Source: an uncultured Flavobacteriia bacterium
GTDB lineage: Bacteria > Bacteroidota > Bacteroidia > Flavobacteriales > Flavobacteriaceae
Assembly (NCBI GenBank): GCA_946482495.1
Contig: CAMLRV010000017.1
Location: forward strand, 1-19,849
Direction of reading: 5' to 3'
Length of the DNA: 19,849 nucleotides
Shown here: positions 7,863-16,730 of the stretch, piece by piece
Layout of the letters: each line of letters opens with the position of its first letter
Position numbering within the stretch: the stretch's first letter is position 1
The notes under the pieces: model-generated
Told to the model about the DNA's origin: nothing
Database searches by the model: none
Seen by the model: only the letters and a program-made list of their open reading frames with translations
Made by a program: the position numbers and the translations under genes

Positions 7863-7868
7863 ATAAAG

Positions 7869-8336
7869 ATGACATTTAAAGAAAAGGTAAAAGACTTGCT
7901 TAGCAAGGCGTTGGAAGAAAAGCCAGAATTGTTTTTGATTGATTTAAGTTTTTCGGAAACAAATAAGATTTCTGTTGTTTTAGATGGAGATTCAGGGGTT
8001 AATTTACAAGATTGTATTGATATTAACAGGTTTTTAGACAATGGATTAGAAGGTGAAGAAGTAGAATTTTCTATTGAAGTAGCTTCAGCAGGATTGTCTT
8101 CTCCGTTAAAATTAGTAAGACAGTATAAAAAAAATATAGGCAGAAAATTAAAAGTGAAAACAGTATCTCAAGGAGATATTGAAGCTACTTTAACTGATGC
8201 AGATGAGGAAAGTGCTACATTAACTTGGAGTGCTAGAGAACCTAAAGAAGTTGGAAAAGGGAAAGTAACTGTTGAAAAAACTTTGAAGATTTCTTACACA
8301 GATATAAAAGAAGCAGTAATAATAATATCATTTTAA
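7869..8336 (+). CDS. rimP: ribosome maturation factor RimP
   Basis: Starting at ATG 7869 (after ATAAAG) gives 155 residues, the usual size. [17 protein letters not shown] begins the N-terminal domain. [31 protein letters not shown] and [15 protein letters not shown] are RimP family hallmarks; a C-terminal SH3-like domain follows (GRKLKVKT onward). RimP assists maturation of the small ribosomal subunit. A longer GTG start at 7851 lies inside the leader hairpin and is unlikely. It is the first gene of the conserved rimP-nusA-infB operon, 16 bp before nusA. Confidence 0.95.
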   Translation: MTFKEKVKDLLSKALEEKPELFLIDLSFSETNKISVVLDGDSGVNLQDCIDINRFLDNGLEGEEVEFSIEVASAGLSSPLKLVRQYKKNIGRKLKVKTVSQGDIEATLTDADEESATLTWSAREPKEVGKGKVTVEKTLKISYTDIKEAVIIISF

Positions 8337-8352
8337 AACAATAAAGCATATC

Positions 8353-9594
8353 ATGGAGAATATTGCATTAATAGATTCATTTTCAGAATTTAAAGACGAC
8401 AAACTAATTGACAGAGTTACCTTAATGGCAATTTTGGAAGATGTGTTTAGAAATGCGTTAAAAAAGAAATATGGTTCAGATGACAATTTCGATATAATCA
8501 TAAATCCTGATAAAGGAGATATGGAGATTTGGAGAAACCGTGTGGTTGTAGCAGATGATGAAGTTGAAGATGAAAATTCTGAAATTTCGTTAACTGAAGC
8601 GAGAAAGATTGAGCCAGATTTTGAAGTAGGTGAAGATGTTTCTGAAGAGGTGAAATTAATTGATTTGGGGAGAAGAGCTATTTTGGCTTTACGTCAAAAC
8701 TTAATTTCTAAAATTCATGAGCATGATAATACAAATCTTTATAAGCAATTTAAAGATTTAATTGGTGATATTTATACAGCAGAAGTGCATCATGTTAGAC
8801 CTAAAATGGTGGTTTTAATGGATGATGATGGTAATGAAATTATTTTACCTAAAGAAAAACAAATTCCAAACGACTTCTTCAAAAAAGGAGAAAACGTAAG
8901 AGGAATTATCGAAAGTGTAGAACTTAAAGGTAATAAACCTCAAATTATCATGTCAAGAACAGCGCCAAGTTTCTTAGAGAAATTATTCGAACAAGAAATT
9001 CCTGAAGTTTTTGATGGATTAATTACAATTAAAAAAGTAGTGCGTATCCCTGGTGAAAAAGCAAAAGTTGCTGTTGATTCTTACGATGATAGAATTGATC
9101 CAGTTGGAGCGTGTGTAGGTATGAAAGGTTCTCGTATTCACGGAATTGTTCGTGAATTAGGAAACGAAAATATCGACGTAATTAACTATACTCAAAATAC
9201 ACAATTATTTATCACTAGAGCTTTAAGTCCTGCTAAAGTTTCTACTGTGAAAATTGACGAAGAAAATAAAAAAGCAGAAGTTTTCTTAAAAATTGAAGAA
9301 GTTTCTAAAGCCATCGGTAGAAACGGACAAAACATTAAATTAGCGAGTCAATTAACTGGTTACGAATTAGATGTAATCCGTGAAGGTGTGGTTCAAGAAG
9401 AAGATGATGTTGAATTAAGAGAATTTAACGATGAAATCGAAGAATGGATCATCGAAGAATTTGAAAAAATCGGTTTAGATACTGCAAGAAGTATCGTAGA
9501 TCAAGATGTTGCCGATTTAGTAAGAAGAACAGATTTAGAAGAAGAAACAATTCTAGATGTAATCAATATTTTAAAACAAGAATTAGATAGCTAG
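8353..9594 (+). CDS. nusA: transcription termination/antitermination factor NusA
   Basis: A 413-residue protein. The order is: N-terminal RNA-polymerase-binding domain (1-~130, starting MENIALIDSFSEFKDDKLID); S1 domain (about 135-205, IYTAEVHHVRPKMVVLM to GIIESV); KH1 with the GxxG loop G256-M-K-G259; KH2 with G322-R-N-G325 in AIGRNGQNIKLAS. A short acidic C-terminal tail (about 345-413) is helix-rich with a helix-hairpin-helix look, shorter than the two acidic repeats of the E. coli protein. It binds RNA polymerase and RNA to control pausing and termination. Placed between rimP and infB, it could act on the operon's own leader hairpin. Confidence 0.96.
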   Translation: MENIALIDSFSEFKDDKLIDRVTLMAILEDVFRNALKKKYGSDDNFDIIINPDKGDMEIWRNRVVVADDEVEDENSEISLTEARKIEPDFEVGEDVSEEVKLIDLGRRAILALRQNLISKIHEHDNTNLYKQFKDLIGDIYTAEVHHVRPKMVVLMDDDGNEIILPKEKQIPNDFFKKGENVRGIIESVELKGNKPQIIMSRTAPSFLEKLFEQEIPEVFDGLITIKKVVRIPGEKAKVAVDSYDDRIDPVGACVGMKGSRIHGIVRELGNENIDVINYTQNTQLFITRALSPAKVSTVKIDEENKKAEVFLKIEEVSKAIGRNGQNIKLASQLTGYELDVIREGVVQEEDDVELREFNDEIEEWIIEEFEKIGLDTARSIVDQDVADLVRRTDLEEETILDVINILKQELDS

Positions 9595-9648
9595 TTCAAA
9601 TCATAATAACAGCAGCGCAACAACCCAGAAATTAAGCAAAATACAAAT

Positions 9649-12498
9649 ATGTCTGAAGAAAGAGTAATACGAATAAGTAAAGTTTTAAAAGAATTCAACA
9701 TTTCACTTGATAGAGCTGTTGACACCTTAAAAGAAAAGGGTCACACCATTGAGCACAGTCCCAATGCAAAAGTTTCTCAAGTGGAGTTCGACGTCTTGTG
9801 CGATATTTTTTCGGCCGATAAAGGAAACAAAGCCGCTTCGAAAGAAGTAGGTGAAGAAAAGAAAAAAGAAAAAGAAGCATTAAAACGTGAAATCGAAAAA
9901 GAACTTGAAGTAAAACGTCTTGCTGAAGAAGAAAGACAAAGACAAGAAGTTATTAAAGCGAAAGCTGTTGTAACGGCTCCTGTTACTTTAGGGAAAATCG
10001 ATTTAAACCCTAAAAAACAAGAAGAACCTAAGGTTGAAAAACCAGTTGTTGCTCAAGAAAATAAAGTTGTTGAAAAAGAAGAAAAACCAGTAGTTGCAGA
10101 AAAAACTTCAGACAAACCTGCTGAAACTGAGAAAAAATCTTCTGAAAAAACAAAAGAAACTCCTGCTGCTAAAACGGAAGAATCTTCTATTCAACCACAA
10201 GAATTTAATGCTGACGGAACTCCAATTGAAGTGAAGTTAGATACACAATATACAAAGCTTTCAGGAGCTACTTTTACGGGTCAAACGATTGATTTATCTC
10301 AATTTAATAAGCCTAAGAAAAAGAAAGAAGACTTCAAAAAAGATACTAAACCAGGTGTTCCAGGTGCCGGTGCTAACAAGTCAGGTGCTCCAGGTGCTCC
10401 AGGTGCTGGTGCAAACAAACGTAAGCGAATTGTAAAGCCAGGAACTCCAAATGCAGGAACTCCAGGTGGAAATGCTCAAGGCGGTGCTCCAGGTCAAGGA
10501 GGTGGTTTCAAAAAACCATTCCAAGGTGGACAAGGCGGAAGAGATTTCAAAAAACCAGGTTTCAAATCAGCGCCAATTGTAAAAGTTGAGCCAACGGAAG
10601 AAGAAGTTAAAAATCAAATTAAAGAAACTTTAGAAAGATTACAAGGAAAAGGTAATAAATCTAAAGCCGCAAAATATAGAAGAGACAAAAGAGATTCGCA
10701 CCGTCAACGTACAGAAGACGAGCAATCACTACAAGATTTAGAAAGCAAAATCCTTAAAGTAACTGAATTCGTTACGGTTGGTGAAATTGCTACGATGATG
10801 GATGTGCCAATTACAAAAGTTATCGGAACGTGTATGTCTCTTGGAATTATGGTTACCATGAACCAACGTTTAGATGCTGAAACATTAACAATTGTAGCAG
10901 ATGAATTTGGTTATGAAATGCAATTTATCACAACAGATATTGAAGAAAATACTGTAGTTGTTGAAGATAAAGAAGAAGATTTAGAAACAAGAGCACCAAT
11001 TGTTACAGTAATGGGTCACGTAGACCACGGTAAAACGTCTTTACTAGATTATATTCGTAAAGCAAACGTTATTGCGGGTGAATCAGGAGGAATTACACAA
11101 CATATTGGAGCTTACGGAGTAACTTTAGATGGTGGTCAAAAAATCGCTTTCTTAGATACACCAGGTCACGAAGCCTTTACAGCGATGCGTGCTCGTGGTG
11201 CTCAAGTTACCGATATTGCTATTATTGTGGTAGCGGCCGATGACGACATCATGCCTCAAACCAAAGAAGCAATTTCTCACGCACAAGCGGCTGGAGTTCC
11301 TATGATTTTCGCTATCAATAAAGTGGATAAACCAAACGCGAATCCAGAAAAAATTAAAGAACAATTAGCAGGTATGAATTTACTTGTTGAAGATTGGGGT
11401 GGAAAATACCAATCGCACGATATTTCTGCAAAATTCGGACAAGGAGTTCCAGAATTATTAGAAAAAGTATTGTTAGAAGCTGAAGTTTTAGAACTAAAAG
11501 CAAATCCAAATAAACCAGCTCAAGGAACAGTTGTTGAAGCACAATTAGATAAAGGTCGTGGTTATGTATCTACTATTTTGGTACAAGCTGGAACTTTAAA
11601 AATTGGGGACTACATGTTAGCTGGAAAAAATCATGGTAAAATCCGTGCCATGTTTGATGAAAGAGGAAACAACGTAAAAGTAGCTGGTCCATCAACACCT
11701 GTATCTGTATTAGGTTTAGACGGTGCACCAACTGCTGGAGATAAATTTAACGTTTACGAAGACGAAAGAGAAGCTAAACAAATTGCCGCAAAACGTGCAC
11801 AATTACAACGTGAGCAATCTGTTCGTACGCAAAAACATATTACACTTTCTGAAATCGGTCGTCGTATCGCTTTAGGACAGTTTAAAGAACTGAACATTAT
11901 CCTTAAAGGAGACGTGGATGGTTCGGTTGAAGCTTTATCAGATTCGTTCTCTAAATTATCAACGGAAGAAATTCAAATTAATATTATTCATAAAGGAGTT
12001 GGAGCGATTACAGAATCTGACGTATTATTAGCTTCTGCTTCTGATGCGATTATTATCGGATTCAACGTTCGTCCTGCTGGAAATGCAAAAGCCTTAGCTG
12101 AAAAAGAAGAAATCGATATCCGTAACTATTCAATTATTTACGCTGCTATCGACGATTTAAAAGATGCTATGGAAGGAATGCTTTCTCCAGAATTGAAAGA
12201 AGAAATTACTGGTACTGCAGAAATTAGAGAATTATTCAAAGTTTCTAAAGTGGGTACAATCGCAGGTTGTATGGTTACAGATGGTAAAATTATCCGTAAC
12301 AATAGAATCCGTTTAATTAGAGAAGGTGTAGTTATCTTCACGGGTGAACTTGTAGCGCTTAGACGTTTTAAAGATGATGTAAAAGAAGTTTCTAAAGGAT
12401 ACGATTGTGGTATGCAAATTAAAGGATATAACGATATTAAAGAATACGATATCATTGAAAGTTTCCACGAAGTAGAAATTAAGAAAACATTAAAATAA
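9649..12498 (+). CDS. infB: translation initiation factor IF-2
   Basis: A 949-residue GTPase that brings initiator tRNA to the ribosome. An IF2_N domain (1-~55, [20 protein letters not shown]) is followed by a charged coiled-coil-like stretch, then a Gly/Pro/Ala/Lys-rich low-complexity linker (about 235-310) with two near-copies of PG[VA]PGAGANK. A second IF2_N domain lies at about 365-420 ([18 protein letters not shown]). In the G domain, G1 is GHVDHGKT (456-463), then [11 protein letters not shown]3 DTPGHE (503-508), G4 NKVD (557-560) and G5 SAKFG. Domains II-IV complete the C-terminus. Length agrees with Bacteroidota IF-2. It is the last gene of the operon and is followed by a terminator. 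Confidence 0.97.
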   Translation: MSEERVIRISKVLKEFNISLDRAVDTLKEKGHTIEHSPNAKVSQVEFDVLCDIFSADKGNKAASKEVGEEKKKEKEALKREIEKELEVKRLAEEERQRQEVIKAKAVVTAPVTLGKIDLNPKKQEEPKVEKPVVAQENKVVEKEEKPVVAEKTSDKPAETEKKSSEKTKETPAAKTEESSIQPQEFNADGTPIEVKLDTQYTKLSGATFTGQTIDLSQFNKPKKKKEDFKKDTKPGVPGAGANKSGAPGAPGAGANKRKRIVKPGTPNAGTPGGNAQGGAPGQGGGFKKPFQGGQGGRDFKKPGFKSAPIVKVEPTEEEVKNQIKETLERLQGKGNKSKAAKYRRDKRDSHRQRTEDEQSLQDLESKILKVTEFVTVGEIATMMDVPITKVIGTCMSLGIMVTMNQRLDAETLTIVADEFGYEMQFITTDIEENTVVVEDKEEDLETRAPIVTVMGHVDHGKTSLLDYIRKANVIAGESGGITQHIGAYGVTLDGGQKIAFLDTPGHEAFTAMRARGAQVTDIAIIVVAADDDIMPQTKEAISHAQAAGVPMIFAINKVDKPNANPEKIKEQLAGMNLLVEDWGGKYQSHDISAKFGQGVPELLEKVLLEAEVLELKANPNKPAQGTVVEAQLDKGRGYVSTILVQAGTLKIGDYMLAGKNHGKIRAMFDERGNNVKVAGPSTPVSVLGLDGAPTAGDKFNVYEDEREAKQIAAKRAQLQREQSVRTQKHITLSEIGRRIALGQFKELNIILKGDVDGSVEALSDSFSKLSTEEIQINIIHKGVGAITESDVLLASASDAIIIGFNVRPAGNAKALAEKEEIDIRNYSIIYAAIDDLKDAMEGMLSPELKEEITGTAEIRELFKVSKVGTIAGCMVTDGKIIRNNRIRLIREGVVIFTGELVALRRFKDDVKEVSKGYDCGMQIKGYNDIKEYDIIESFHEVEIKKTLK

Positions 12499-12502
12499 AA
12501 AT

Positions 12503-12532
12503 AAAAAATCCCGATGTGAATCGGGATTTTTT
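12503..12532 (+). terminator. intrinsic terminator after infB
   Basis: ATCCCGAT and ATCGGGAT pair around a GTGA loop, extended by an A run on the left and six T on the right. It starts a few bases after the infB stop and closes the rimP-nusA-infB operon. Confidence 0.9.
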
Positions 12533-12587
12533 ATTTTAAGTAGCTACAATAAATGGATAGCATTCCTCGTTATTAAATAAAAACCCA

Positions 12588-13217
12588 ATGCAATTATTGA
12601 AAACAATTCTACTAGTTATATTGTTTATTTCTTGTAAAAATGAAACCCCAAGTGAGAAGTTAGCACGTATCGATTCGGAAAAGTCAGAATTGAAGACCAA
12701 AGACTATACTTCTTACTTCAAAGAAGCGAAAACATATATCAAAAACAACAATTTGAATCAAACTAAATTCATCCTAATCGATTTAGGTTTACATTCAGGT
12801 TTAAAAAGATTTTTTGTTTATGATTTCAAAAAAGATACCATCGCAAAAGCATACATGGTCAGTCACGGGTGTGGTGATCACATGTGGAGTTGGACATCAA
12901 GTAAAGAGGATGCGCCAATATCCAATGAGCCCGATTCGCACTGTTCTTCTGTCGGGAAATATCAAATCAGTTCACGAGGTGTTAGTCAATGGGGAATTAA
13001 AGTCAATTACTTGTTAATTGGTAAAGATAAAACTAATTCAAATGCTGTAAAACGTGCAATTGTTTTGCATTCTTGGGAAGAAATTCCTTCTGAAGAAGTC
13101 TATCCAAATGGTACTCCTGAGGGTTGGGGTTGTCCTGCGGTTTCTAACGAAAGTATGAAAGAAATAGATGTCTTACTTCAAGCTAATAAAAATATGTTGA
13201 TGTGGATTATTAAGTAG
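12588..13217 (+). CDS. murein L,D-transpeptidase catalytic-domain lipoprotein (YkuD_2-like)
   Basis: A 209-residue protein with a lipoprotein-type signal: charged start, hydrophobic core ILLVILF, and Cys16 in LFISC as the probable lipid-bearing residue. The remainder matches the YkuD_2 family of murein L,D-transpeptidase-like proteins: FILIDLGLHSGLKRFFVYDF, SHGCG, GKYQISSRG, H161-S-W, and GWGCPAVS with Cys182 as the probable nucleophile. It should act on peptidoglycan peptides in the periplasm, or be a relative with altered activity. It is cut off from infB by a terminator and has no obvious TAnnTTTG box in the 55 bp between. The family call is fairly secure; activity is inferred. Confidence 0.8.
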   Translation: MQLLKTILLVILFISCKNETPSEKLARIDSEKSELKTKDYTSYFKEAKTYIKNNNLNQTKFILIDLGLHSGLKRFFVYDFKKDTIAKAYMVSHGCGDHMWSWTSSKEDAPISNEPDSHCSSVGKYQISSRGVSQWGIKVNYLLIGKDKTNSNAVKRAIVLHSWEEIPSEEVYPNGTPEGWGCPAVSNESMKEIDVLLQANKNMLMWIIK

Positions 13218-13294
13218 TATAAATTTCACACAAATTCTTTAAAAAAGCATATAATTTAAAGCGTAAAAAAATATAGTTTTTACTTTTTTTACCT

Positions 13295-13302
13295 TATTTT
13301 TG
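13295..13302 (+). promoter_or_regulatory. possible -7 box of the aryl-CoA operon
   Basis: TATTTTTG is a perfect TAnnTTTG match, 20 bases before the first ATG of the five-gene operon. No TTTG -33 element is found at the expected distance. It is the only candidate start in the 105-bp AT-rich gap after the transpeptidase gene. Confidence 0.45.
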
Positions 13303-13322
13303 AGGATATTAAAAACTCAAAA

Positions 13323-13925
13323 ATGCAATTCGATATTCAAAATACCGAATCTTCGGCTTTATATAAATTATTAACTGGAACTGTTATTCCACGTCCCATT
13401 GGTTGGGTGTCTACCGTTGACAATAACGGAACTAATAATTTAGCGCCTTTTTCTTTCTTTAACGTGGTAAGTGAAGATCCACCGCACGTTATGTTTTCTA
13501 CTGTTCGAACAGGAAATAAAAACAAAGACACTCTAAATAATATTTTAACGAATAATCAATTTGTAGTCAATTTAGTCACGGAAGATGTGGTAGAAAAAAT
13601 GAATACAACTTCTCAATCTGTTACATCTGATGTGGATGAATTCGAATTGGCAAGTGTAACTCCAATTGATTCGGTTTTCATCAAACCAAAACGTGTGAAG
13701 GAGAGTTTAGTACATTTTGAATGCGAAATGGTGCACCATTATTTTATTGAAAACCATCAAAATGGAGGCGCTTGCATTATCATCGGAAAAATAATTACCA
13801 TGCATATTGACGATTCTATTTTACTTGAAAACCATAGAATCAATTTAGATACTTATAAACCTGTAGCGCGTTTAGCAGGTTCCAATTATTCCAAACTTGG
13901 TGAAATCTTCTCAATTAAAAGATAA
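13323..13925 (+). CDS. flavin reductase-like FMN-binding split-barrel protein
   Basis: A 200-residue protein of the flavin reductase / DIM6-NTAB family. Marks are TGTVIPRPIGWVSTVD, NLAPFSFFNVVSEDPPHVMFST, the F-V-V-N-L strand, and the C-terminal HINLDTYKPVARLAGSNYSKLGE. Members bind FMN and often reduce free flavin with NAD(P)H for a partner monooxygenase, though some have other roles. It is the first gene of the operon, 5 bp before the SRPBCC gene. The fused monooxygenase further on is expected to reduce its own flavin, so the partner is uncertain. Confidence 0.85.
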   Translation: MQFDIQNTESSALYKLLTGTVIPRPIGWVSTVDNNGTNNLAPFSFFNVVSEDPPHVMFSTVRTGNKNKDTLNNILTNNQFVVNLVTEDVVEKMNTTSQSVTSDVDEFELASVTPIDSVFIKPKRVKESLVHFECEMVHHYFIENHQNGGACIIIGKIITMHIDDSILLENHRINLDTYKPVARLAGSNYSKLGEIFSIKR

Positions 13926-13930
13926 AAAAT

Positions 13931-14380
13931 ATGGATAAGTTAGAAATACATTGCGCATTGCAAATTCAAAAACCAATCAATGTAGTTTTTGATGCGATTA
14001 TCATTCCTGAAAAAATGACTAATTATTTCATTTCTCAAAGTAATGGAGTTATGGAAACAGGAAAAACCCTATTTTGGAAGTTTCCTGAATTCGATTCTGA
14101 ATATCCAGTTAAAGTGGAGAAAGTTGAAAAAAACAAATACATTTCTTTTTATTGGGAGAGTTCTGGACAAGATTTACTAGTCGAAATTACCCTTTCAGAA
14201 AAAGAGAACAATTCCACTTTAGTTTCAATTTCAGAAAAAAGTATGGAAAATAACGAAGCGGGTTTAAAATGGCTTTCTGGAAATTCTTTCGGATGGTCGA
14301 ACTTTTTAGCGTGCTTAAAAGCCTATTTAGAATACAATATCAATTTGCGTAAAGGGGCATTTGATTTTATGAAAAAATAA
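13931..14380 (+). CDS. SRPBCC (AHSA1-like) ligand-binding domain protein
   Basis: A 149-residue protein with an AHSA1/START-like layout: an N-terminal strand (IHCALQIQKPINVVFDAI), KMTNYFISQSNGVMETGKTLFWKF, SFYWESSGQ, and a long C-terminal helix after GWSNFLACLKAYLE. Such domains have a hydrophobic pocket for small ligands. Its place directly between the flavin reductase-like gene and the aryl-CoA monooxygenase hints at binding an aromatic intermediate, but no residue shows this. Function unknown. Confidence 0.75.
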   Translation: MDKLEIHCALQIQKPINVVFDAIIIPEKMTNYFISQSNGVMETGKTLFWKFPEFDSEYPVKVEKVEKNKYISFYWESSGQDLLVEITLSEKENNSTLVSISEKSMENNEAGLKWLSGNSFGWSNFLACLKAYLEYNINLRKGAFDFMKK

Positions 14381-14396
14381 ATAATTTAAAAAGTAT

Positions 14397-14428
14397 AATT
14401 ATCAATTTTCCATTGTTAATTATCAATT
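14397..14428 (+). repeat. two direct copies of AATTATCAATT before the monooxygenase gene
   Basis: AATTATCAATT occurs at 14397-14407 and again at 14418-14428, with a period of 21 bp (two helical turns). It fills most of the 55-bp gap before the ATG at 14436, the only sizeable gap in the operon. Role unknown. Confidence 0.7.
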
Positions 14429-14435
14429 GAAAAGC

Positions 14436-16727
14436 ATGAAAATTACAGTAATTGGTGGTGGTCCAGGCGGACTTTATTTCTCAATATTAACTAAAAAAGC
14501 CATGCCACATTGTCAAATCGATGTGTATGAGCGTAACAAACCAGATGATAGCTTCGGATTTGGCGTAGTGTTTTCAGATGAAACCTTGGGCGAATTCTTA
14601 AAACGCGATATGCAATCGTATGAATTAATTCGTAGTGAATTTGCGTATTGGGACGATATAATTGTGGCTCGTGATGGTGAAGAAGTAAGTGTCGCTGGAA
14701 ATGGTTTTTGTGGTTGTTCTCGTAAAACATTGCTAAAATTATTACACCAAAGATGTCAAGAAGAAGGTGTAAATCTTCACTTTGAACAAAATGTAGACGA
14801 TTTAGAACAATTCGGAGATTCGGATATTATTTTAGCGGCTGACGGAATTGGAAGTGTGATTCGTACGCAATATGAAAAGGAATTCGGTACCAAAATCGAA
14901 ATGAAGAAAAACCGTTTCGTTTGGTTAGGTTCTACAAAACCTTTAGATGCTTTTACCTACTTTTTCAGAAATACAGAACATGGTTTAATCGTTGCGCACT
15001 CTTACCAATACCAAGAAGGAATGAGTACGTGGATTTTCGAATGTTCAGATGAAACGTGGCAAAAGCATGGTTTTGAAGTCACAAATGAAGAAGATACGAT
15101 TGCTAAAATTGAAGCTATTTTTGCAGAAGAATTAGATGGTCATTCACTAATTTCAAATAAATCACATTGGCGCCAATTCCCGCATGTAACCAACGAAAAT
15201 TGGTATCATAAAAATATCGTTTTATTAGGTGATGCAAAAGCTACGGCGCATTATTCTATTGGTTCGGGAACGAAATTAGCGATGGATTCTGCAATTGGTT
15301 TATCAGACGCAGTAATCGCCAATCCAAACGATGTACATGCTGCTTTTCAACAGTATGATAAGTCGAGACGAAATACAGTTGAAATGATTCAATATGCGGC
15401 ATTAGTGTCATTAGATTGGTTCGAAAACATGAATCGCCACAACCAACATCCGTTTTATCAATTTGCTTTCGGATGTATGACACGCGCTAAAAAAGTCACT
15501 TTTGAAAACTTACGCTTACGCGATAAATCATTTACAGATAAAGTTTTAAAAGAGTTTAACGATAATTGTCACACTGAGCTTGTCGAAGTGCCTGCTGCTT
15601 TCACACCATTCCAACTTCGTAACTTACAACTCCAAAACCGAATCGTCATGTCGCCAATGGGACAATATTCTGCCGAAAACGGATTGGTCAACGATTGGCA
15701 TTTTCAACATTATACGTCGAGAGCCGTTGGTGGTTTAGGTTTAATTTTAACCGAAATGACAGCGGTTTCTGAAACAGGTAGAATTACAGAAGGTTGTGCT
15801 GGAATTTATAACTCAACTCAAATTACAGAATGGAAACGAATTAACGATTTCATTCATAACTATACACAAACCAAAATCGGAATTCAATTAGGACATTCTG
15901 GTCGAAAAGGAGCAACGAAAAAACCTTGGGAAGATTCATTTAATGGTGCAAGTTGGGATTTACTTTCGGCTTCTGCGATTCCGTTTAATGAAAATTCAAA
16001 AACACCGAAAGAAATGTCAATTACCGATATGGATTTGGTGACTTCTCAATTCGTGCAAGCAACTAAAAATGCTGATGCTGCTAATTTTGATATGATTGAA
16101 TTACAGGCACATCACGGATTTTTATTAGCTTCTTTCTTATCGCCATTAACAAATATAAGAACTGACGATTTCGGCGGAAACATTGAAAACCGATTAAAAT
16201 TTCCTTTACGAGTTTTTACTGAAATGCGAAGTGCTTTCCCAAAAGAAAAACCAATGTCGGTTCGAATTTCAGCATCCGATTGGGCGCAAAACGGAATTTC
16301 TGAACAAGATGTGATCACCATTGCAACGGCTTTCAAAAACGCTGGCGCCGATATTATTAATGTTTCGACAGGAAATACAGTTGCCGGACAAAAACCTCAA
16401 ACAGGAAGAATGTGGCAAACGCCATTTTCAGACGCAGTGAGAAATACGGTTCATGTGCCAACAATCACAACAGGTTATATTCAAGATATCGATCAAATTA
16501 ATACGATTATTTTAAACGGTCGTGCCGATTTAGTTGCCTTAGGAAGACCATTATTATTGGATGCGAATTTTGTTAGGAACGCGCAAGCTTATGAGCAATT
16601 TCAAGCAACTGATATTCCGAATCCATACAAAATGGGAATTTCGCATTTGTATCCATTAAAAGCTTCGGAAAGAAAACAAACGGAAGGAATGAAAATAGCG
16701 TTGAAACCAAAAAGTAATAAGAAATAG
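14436..16727 (+). CDS. bifunctional aryl-CoA monooxygenase / Old Yellow Enzyme fusion (salicylyl-CoA 5-hydroxylase or 2-aminobenzoyl-CoA monooxygenase/reductase type)
   Basis: A 763-residue fusion. The N-terminal half (about 1-375) is a class A FAD monooxygenase: dinucleotide fold VIGGGPGGLY (G7-G12), the DG motif ILAADGIGS, and GD motif G265-D266-AKATAHYSIGSGTKLA, as in salicylyl-CoA 5-hydroxylases. The C-terminal half (about 388-745) is an FMN ene-reductase: FTPFQLRNLQLQNRIVMSPM, GLILTEMTAV, IQLGHSGRKG, FLSPLTNIRTDDFGGNIENR, GRPLLLD. This architecture is that of 2-aminobenzoyl-CoA monooxygenase/reductase, which hydroxylates and then reduces the aromatic ring. The linker contains CHTELVEV (378-385), encoded by a dispersed hairpin repeat. 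Some OYE active-site positions are unusual (Gly409, Gln557, Phe562). I start at ATG 14436; a TTG at 14427 is unlikely. The downstream aryl-CoA ligase supports a CoA-thioester substrate; anthranilate versus salicylate is undecided. Confidence 0.88.
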   Translation: MKITVIGGGPGGLYFSILTKKAMPHCQIDVYERNKPDDSFGFGVVFSDETLGEFLKRDMQSYELIRSEFAYWDDIIVARDGEEVSVAGNGFCGCSRKTLLKLLHQRCQEEGVNLHFEQNVDDLEQFGDSDIILAADGIGSVIRTQYEKEFGTKIEMKKNRFVWLGSTKPLDAFTYFFRNTEHGLIVAHSYQYQEGMSTWIFECSDETWQKHGFEVTNEEDTIAKIEAIFAEELDGHSLISNKSHWRQFPHVTNENWYHKNIVLLGDAKATAHYSIGSGTKLAMDSAIGLSDAVIANPNDVHAAFQQYDKSRRNTVEMIQYAALVSLDWFENMNRHNQHPFYQFAFGCMTRAKKVTFENLRLRDKSFTDKVLKEFNDNCHTELVEVPAAFTPFQLRNLQLQNRIVMSPMGQYSAENGLVNDWHFQHYTSRAVGGLGLILTEMTAVSETGRITEGCAGIYNSTQITEWKRINDFIHNYTQTKIGIQLGHSGRKGATKKPWEDSFNGASWDLLSASAIPFNENSKTPKEMSITDMDLVTSQFVQATKNADAANFDMIELQAHHGFLLASFLSPLTNIRTDDFGGNIENRLKFPLRVFTEMRSAFPKEKPMSVRISASDWAQNGISEQDVITIATAFKNAGADIINVSTGNTVAGQKPQTGRMWQTPFSDAVRNTVHVPTITTGYIQDIDQINTIILNGRADLVALGRPLLLDANFVRNAQAYEQFQATDIPNPYKMGISHLYPLKASERKQTEGMKIALKPKSNKK
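15567..15591 (+). repeat. dispersed hairpin repeat within a coding region (copy A)
   Basis: TGTCA followed by CACTGAGCTTGTCGAAGTG. The ends CACT/AGTG pair, then come tandem G-A/A-G mismatches and a G-C pair closing a small loop. It is read in frame as CHTELVEV in the linker of the fused monooxygenase. A second copy with compensating stem bases lies at 19252-19277. Confidence 0.8.
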
Positions 16728-16730
16728 TAA

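Noticed and set aside
7851..7868. Longer rimP start at a GTG
   Set aside because: The GTG lies in the 3' arm of the leader hairpin, adds residues not seen in RimP proteins, and the ATG at 7869 follows a good A-rich stretch.
7727..8041. Minus-strand open frame over the rimP promoter and leader
   Set aside because: It overlaps the operon promoter, the palindrome and rimP itself, and its sequence has no recognisable domain.
10351..10515. Possible tandem repeat element in infB
   Set aside because: The near-repeats encode the usual Gly/Pro/Ala-rich linker of IF-2, so they reflect coding low complexity, not a mobile element.
14427..14435. TTG start three codons before the monooxygenase ATG
   Set aside because: The TTG is part of the second AATTATCAATT copy; ATG 14436 begins directly at MKITVIGGGPGG, as expected for a FAD-binding N-terminus.
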